A stretch of 64,000 nt of DNA from Chlorops oryzae (taxonomy: Eukaryota; Arthropoda; Insecta; Diptera; Chloropidae), in assembly GCA_020466095.1 (NCBI GenBank), contig CM035806.1, positions 161,547,879 to 161,611,878 on the forward strand, read 5' to 3'. Below, in pieces: positions 58,960 to 64,000 of the stretch. Below the pieces are notes generated by a model. That model was not told the origin of the DNA, did no database searches, and worked only from the letters and a program-made list of their open reading frames with translations. Position 1 is the first letter of the stretch. Each line of letters opens with the position of its first letter. Position numbers and translations under genes: made by a program.

Positions 58960-60110
58960 TAAGATTATTATGAATAAGTTTTGACTAAATTTGAAATACA
59001 TCGAATTCAGGTGAAACAAATCCAAATCGATTCAAGGTGTTCTTAATTTAGCTGAAACTATTTTTTTTATTTTATTTATTAATTTCAATTATATTGTGTT
59101 TAATCGAATTGAAACTTCAAAAATTATTTCAAATCTAAATTTAATCGGATTAATTTCTCTTTAAATTAATTTTAATTAATTACGATTTTTTTTAATTAAA
59201 ATTTTCAAGAATAATTCAAAATAATCAAAATTTAAACGGAATTATTATTTTTTTGTTAATTTTTGATTCATTTTAATTAATTTTGAATTAATCGAATTAT
59301 AAATTCAAAAAAAAGTATAGTTTTTGTTAATTTTAATTTGTTTGAATTTTTTGAACACAAGTTTTCAAGAATAATTGAAAATAATCAAAAGTTAATCCGT
59401 ATTAGTTTTTTTTATTTAGTTTTGATTAATTTTAATGAACTTTGATTTAATCGAATTTAAATTTTCAAAAATAATTCAAAAATAAGTAATCCGAATTTAA
59501 TCCGATTAATTTTTATATTAATTTTTGATTCATTTTCATTAATTTTGAATTAATCGAATTAAAAATTCAAAAAATCAAAATATATTCGTTAATTTAATTA
59601 ATTGATTTTCATATTGATTAGATAATTGAAATTCAAAAATTAATGATATTTTTTATTTGAATTAATTATAACATTTTGAGCATTTTTCAAGAATAATTGT
59701 AAATAATCATAAATTAATCGGAATAATTTTTTTTTTAATTTTAAATTTTGATTAATTTTAATGATTTTTGATTTAATCGCATTTAAATTTTCAAAAATAA
59801 TCCGAATTAATTTTTGATTCATTATAATTTATTTTGAGTAAATCGAATTGGAATTTTTGTAAAATATTCCAAAATAATCTAAATTTAAATAATCGAAATT
59901 ATTTTTCGATTTATTTGTGACTGATTTTGAATAAACTTTGTTTTAATATAACAGAGATTTTCAAATGCAATCAAAATCAAAATAATGCAAATTTAATTGG
60001 AATAATTTTTTGATTTAGTTTTAATTCATATTAATTAGCTTTTATTTAATCAAATAGAAGTATTTTGTTAAATATTTCAAATTAACCAAACAAAGAGAAT
60101 TTGAATAATA
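58960..60110. repeat. Decayed AT-rich tandem repeat region
   Basis: A recognisable unit containing GATT(C/A)ATTTTAATTAA followed by a TTGAATTAATCGAATT-like word and TTCAAAAAATAATTCAA recurs at about 59265, 59422, 59527, 59749, 59814, 59909 and 60013. Spacing is irregular (65-220 bp). G+C is nearly limited to the TCGAATT and ATCCGAATT words. It looks like an old satellite-like array. No gene. Confidence 0.65.
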
Positions 60111-63100
60111 ACCTCATCGAAAAAACATACCATAAGTCCAAATACCAGTTCAAATATATTTGCTTTAGGGCCATTAACTTTAAGTACGTACCTGAAAATA
60201 GAAAAAAATGAAAAGAATAAAAATCAATTAATTGCCACAAATGATTTAAGTAAATACAGAAAATAAATAAATAGCATGTAATCGAAGGCCACAGTCAAGG
60301 CTATTACTCTTCACTGAAACACTCTCATCCACAGTGCACCGATAGACGCGAAGCATAAATGCAACCAGATACAATGTATAACACCGCAACACAGCAACAC
60401 CACACTTGACTGTGAGGAAGGAAAAAAGTTGTGGCGGGAGGTTGTGGGCTGAAGATGAAAAATAAAGAAAAAAAAAGAAAAAAAGAGTTAATCAACACTC
60501 TCGAATGATTGCCATTGAAAGGGTCTTAAAAATGCGCTGGCAAAGGAGCGTTAAGCGTTACTAGTGAATTGATGTCAGGAGCAATCAGCCAGCGCAGACA
60601 CATCGACCGTTGACTGAGACGAATGGAACGAATGAGACGAATGAGACGAATGAGAATGGGAACGAAACGGAAATATAGTATAAAGTCGAATGGGGCAAAA
60701 CAGATCGAAGTATTTGGGCTCATTACCTTGGCCATTTAACTTACAACATTTTGCACTTAAGCGCGTTGGCGAAACAATACATCCAGAGCCATCCGAAAAA
60801 CGCACATAAACCGGAGCGAGACAGTTCGAAGAGGAAAGCTGAGAAAAGACAAGACGAACCAATGTAAGTGTACATACAAACATACAATATATACCCATAT
60901 AAATATGTACGTTCTTACCAAGTGCGAAACTGACAATTGAAAAATGCTTTGATTCGGAATCGAAAAAAAGACAGAAAACCAAAAAAAAAAAAAAAAAAAA
61001 AAATAAAGCCAATCAACTATCAGAGTTCCATGGCAAAGGCCGATGCTGGAATCGTGGCAATCGATCGTGGCTGGGGCTTATTGCATTGTGAATTCGACGT
61101 AACGGAATAAAAATACGTTAGTGTGGAATTTGACTGGCACAAAATATGCATCCAATGCTTCCTCGCACTCAATTGAAGACATCCCAACTCCATTGACCCT
61201 CTCCCTGCCACCGTTCTAACCGTTAATTCCAAGTAGCCAAGGCGATTCCCAAAGAAAAAAGGACGTTCATGAAGAAACATTCAGTTCCGTAAGAAAAAGG
61301 ACAACCGTATTTTGATCGTCGGTCGTTAAGGTCGATTTTCGTTCGTTAATTTAGAGGGAAAAAAAAGAAAAAAAAATGAAAAACAAACGCCCAAATATGA
61401 GCATCACTTAAGGTACTCTTGAGCTGGTAGCTCTCTCATATGAGCTTTTTCATATATTTTTTTATTTAATTTTTTTTTTTCTTTTTCTTTTTCGTTAGGT
61501 AAGGACTCTGAAATGTGTGGTTCAGGCGGCCACTCTTCAACATTCGTTCCTTTCAAAGACACTTCTCAAAATGAAGTTGAAGGATAAAGACGAACGCACA
61601 TAAAAGCGCATCAAAAGGCTAAGAAGACATTAAAGAATCATGGAAAATGAAAATGAAATGGAAATGGAAAATGAAAAGAGAGATGAGACGGACTGAAATT
61701 AAGGTTCCCAAAAATTCTCCTTTACCCTTCGTGATGAAAATTTGTGCAAAAGTTCATATAATTCAGTGAATTAGTGCCGCTTGAATGAAAACTGAAAAAT
61801 GATTTCTATGAATTCTATGAGTTTTCTGAAGTACTATAAGCCCAAGCGCCAAAGAGTATGCAATTAAATTCTCAAACCCAAATTATGTAAATATTCACAA
61901 GGCGCACTCAAAGCGGCAAAAAGAAAGAGAAGGACGACAGAGCAAGAGAGAGAGAGAGAAGAGAGGACGAGAGGACGAGATAGGGAGTGAAAGAAATCGG
62001 GCTCTTTTTATTTTGGTTTGGACGGCTTTACGTCGATTCTCGCCTCTGTTATACTACGACGTCCACACTTCCATTTCCGTTTATTTTACACGACTTCCCT
62101 CCGCGCTCTCTCTCTCTCTCTCTCTCTATCTATATATCCCCTTCCTCTTTTCGTCGCTGTTACCCGTTCGTGTGCATGAAGTTGTTCGATTAACCGGATT
62201 CGGATTGTAGATTGAAGTTTTGGGTCAAAACGGCGGAAAACTTTAAGCTTCTCGGGGTTTTTGTTTTGTGGACTTCGACCCGCTTTTGTTGACCCTGCGC
62301 CAAGGAACGATAAGTGAGGCTAAAGAGGTATATGTGTGTGTATATACGATATAGAATATATATTTTTGTGTATATTTTTGGTATTTCTTTTTTTTTTTTC
62401 GAATGTCCGTTGTTGTTATTGTTTTCGACTTGGGCTCTTAACTTACTTAAGCAGCTTTCTGTTCTCGTCTTTCATCATTTTTTTTTTGTTTTTTTTTTTT
62501 TTTTTGTTTCTTGGCACTCTTAACCCGCTTGCCTTTCGGTCAATTCGGCAAGAAAAAAAGGTAAAAAGGTATCAAGCTCTCCATTCCGTTTTGTCCTGCT
62601 TAGCTCAGTTCAGTGCAGTTCAGCCTACAGTTTAGCCCCCATCATGATGCTTGTTGTTTTTCCTTTCGTTATTATGTTTGCTTTATTTGTTGTTGTTGTT
62701 GTTTTCTTTTTATATTCTATTTATCAAAAACTGCTTTATTATGCAGGATAAACCCTTTCAATTGTATTTTCGTATTCATTTTCCGGCTTCGCACCGCTCT
62801 CGAACGTTCCCCGTTCGTTTTCATATCCGCTGTTGACTCTCACACGCCCCCCGGCTCGAGCGTCTCATCATCTTTTACTTTACGGTCCATATTTGATTTC
62901 CTTTGTTTTTATATTTATTTATTGTTCAAAAAAAAAAAAAAAAAAATTAAAAAAAGGTTTCAGTGGTTTCCGAAGCACACTGGCCCCCCAACCTGAAGGG
63001 AGCCGAGCTCTTGGATTCAAGTTAAATTTCGCAAAGGAAAAATCCTTCATCTTAGTGTTTCGGATTTCTTTTTTCTCGGTTGGCTGGTTGGATCCTCTTA

Positions 63101-64000
63101 CCTCGCCTCTACCCGTCGTGGACGAACGGATAGCCTGATTGTGGAAAATTCATGCTTCTATGAATCGCTGAAAATTTATTAATTTTTTGCCTTCTTTTTA
63201 GATTAAGATTTCCGTGCGCAATGAATCGATCGATCGGCTTTTGAAAATACGGGGGTTTCTCTTAGTCGAACCTCAGAGATTTTTTTTTTTTAATTGTTTT
63301 AAGTTAAAATTGAAATGATATATTTTGAAATTTTTTTCTCTTCATGAGACTCAATTATTTCTTTTAGCCCCTCACCCTCTCTCACCTATTTCAAGTGTTA
63401 TCTGCCTGGGGCACTGTTTTCAAAAGCAGGTTTTTTCAACACCTCTTCGCTGGCCTACACTCACAGTAGAAATTAGTGCGCCGGTGGCCTGGCTGCCTGT
63501 CACGGAGGGGCGGCAGGTTGGTGTCATCGTCGTCGTCGTCGAGAGTGTTGGTGGTGCCTGCCTGCTGCACTGCAGGAATATTTCGATGGAAAAACCACAT
63601 CTGGGTTAAAACGTAACTTCATTTGTGCTTGCTTTATTTCGTTTGCTTCCGGCGATTTTCGTTTTTGGCCGCCCTTTGTCCTGGCATTCTGGCTGTAGCA
63701 TTTGCTGCTTCTGCTGATGCTGTAGCAGTGTGCTCGTTCCTACGTTTCGGGATGTCACGGCGTTAGATGACGCCCGGCTCTTGGCCCATGTTGGAGGGCA
63801 TGCATCACTGCGCCACCATTCGTCGAAATACAATATTGTTTTTATAATTTAAAAAAATTTTATTTAGGTTTTTTTTTTAATTTTAAAATTTTTTTTTTTG
63901 ATTTTTAAAAAATTTTTGAGTTTATTGTTTATTAAAAAATGTTTTATATTGTTTTAAATTTTTTTAAATTAATTTAATTTAATTAAGTAATTATGTATTT
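60111..64000. other. Gene-free region to window end
   Basis: It contains a GAATGAGAC run, poly(A) at 60980-61001 and 62928-62946, GAAAATG repeats at 61640-61678, GA at 61945-61965, CT at 62106-62127, TATATA-rich 62330-62370, poly(T) near 62390 and 62490-62505, a CGT run at 63528-63540 and AT-rich 63840-64000. A 75-codon minus-strand frame at 63606-63833 begins at TTG and is unrecognised. Confidence 0.6.
60614..60660. repeat. (GAATGAGAC)n nonanucleotide repeat
   Basis: Four near-identical GACGAATGA units. Confidence 0.85.

Noticed and set aside
63606..63833. 75-codon minus-strand frame with Gln-rich segment
   Set aside because: Begins at TTG with no ATG; no splice sites or family recognised, though a small exon cannot be excluded.

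Overview
The window is almost entirely non-coding nuclear DNA of an insect, most likely a higher (brachyceran) fly. The evidence for this is the dense simple-sequence repeats typical of fly introns ((GA)n, (CA)n, CAA/CAG, TACATACATA), many short TIR transposons, and one exon that I recognise as the start of the fly teneurin gene Ten-m (odz). Its motifs (MNPYEY, TLDCRD, NQQNLQ, SHYDYEYQHL, RTHGRQG) match the Drosophila Ten-m N-terminus as I remember it. The variable linkers differ too much for Drosophila melanogaster itself. I cannot name the species.

Layout. The gene is on the minus strand. One coding exon lies at 27033-27492, with an open, coding-looking extension upstream to about 27702 and a strong splice donor at 27033/27032. 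Coordinates 1-27032 are therefore intron downstream of the first coding exon; no second Ten-m exon was seen there. Sequence above 27700 is upstream: 5' UTR, upstream intron and/or promoter. A core-promoter-like cluster (Inr-like, pause-button match and DPE match, with GAGA motifs upstream) lies at 29273-29308 on the minus strand.

Repeats. Very long purine or pyrimidine tracts occur at 3.1, 8.1, 15.1, 20.8, 43.4 and 53.8 kb. The first includes 602 nt without a single pyrimidine. A decayed AT-rich tandem region lies at 59-60.1 kb. Microsatellites are scattered throughout.

Mobile elements. There are at least ten short non-autonomous elements. They include a family with CCC(A/T)GC(A/G)G termini and 2-bp target duplications (10085-10683, 12610-13365, 48850-50179, 51658-52204), an unrelated CACCGAGAGAAA element nested in one of these (49095-50000), two nested TTAA elements (47050-47343 containing 47140-47222), a 735-bp TTAA element (35794-36528), pogo/Tigger-like elements, and foldback elements. 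The most unusual feature is that three TIR families carry minus-strand tRNA-like cores with A-box and B-box at tRNA spacing.

No CRISPR array, rRNA gene or intact tRNA gene was seen. Long open frames across the GA/CT tracts are artefacts of the repeats. A few short plus-strand open segments next to good splice signals (5.3-5.6, 17.9, 25.8 and 45.7 kb) are listed as candidates only.
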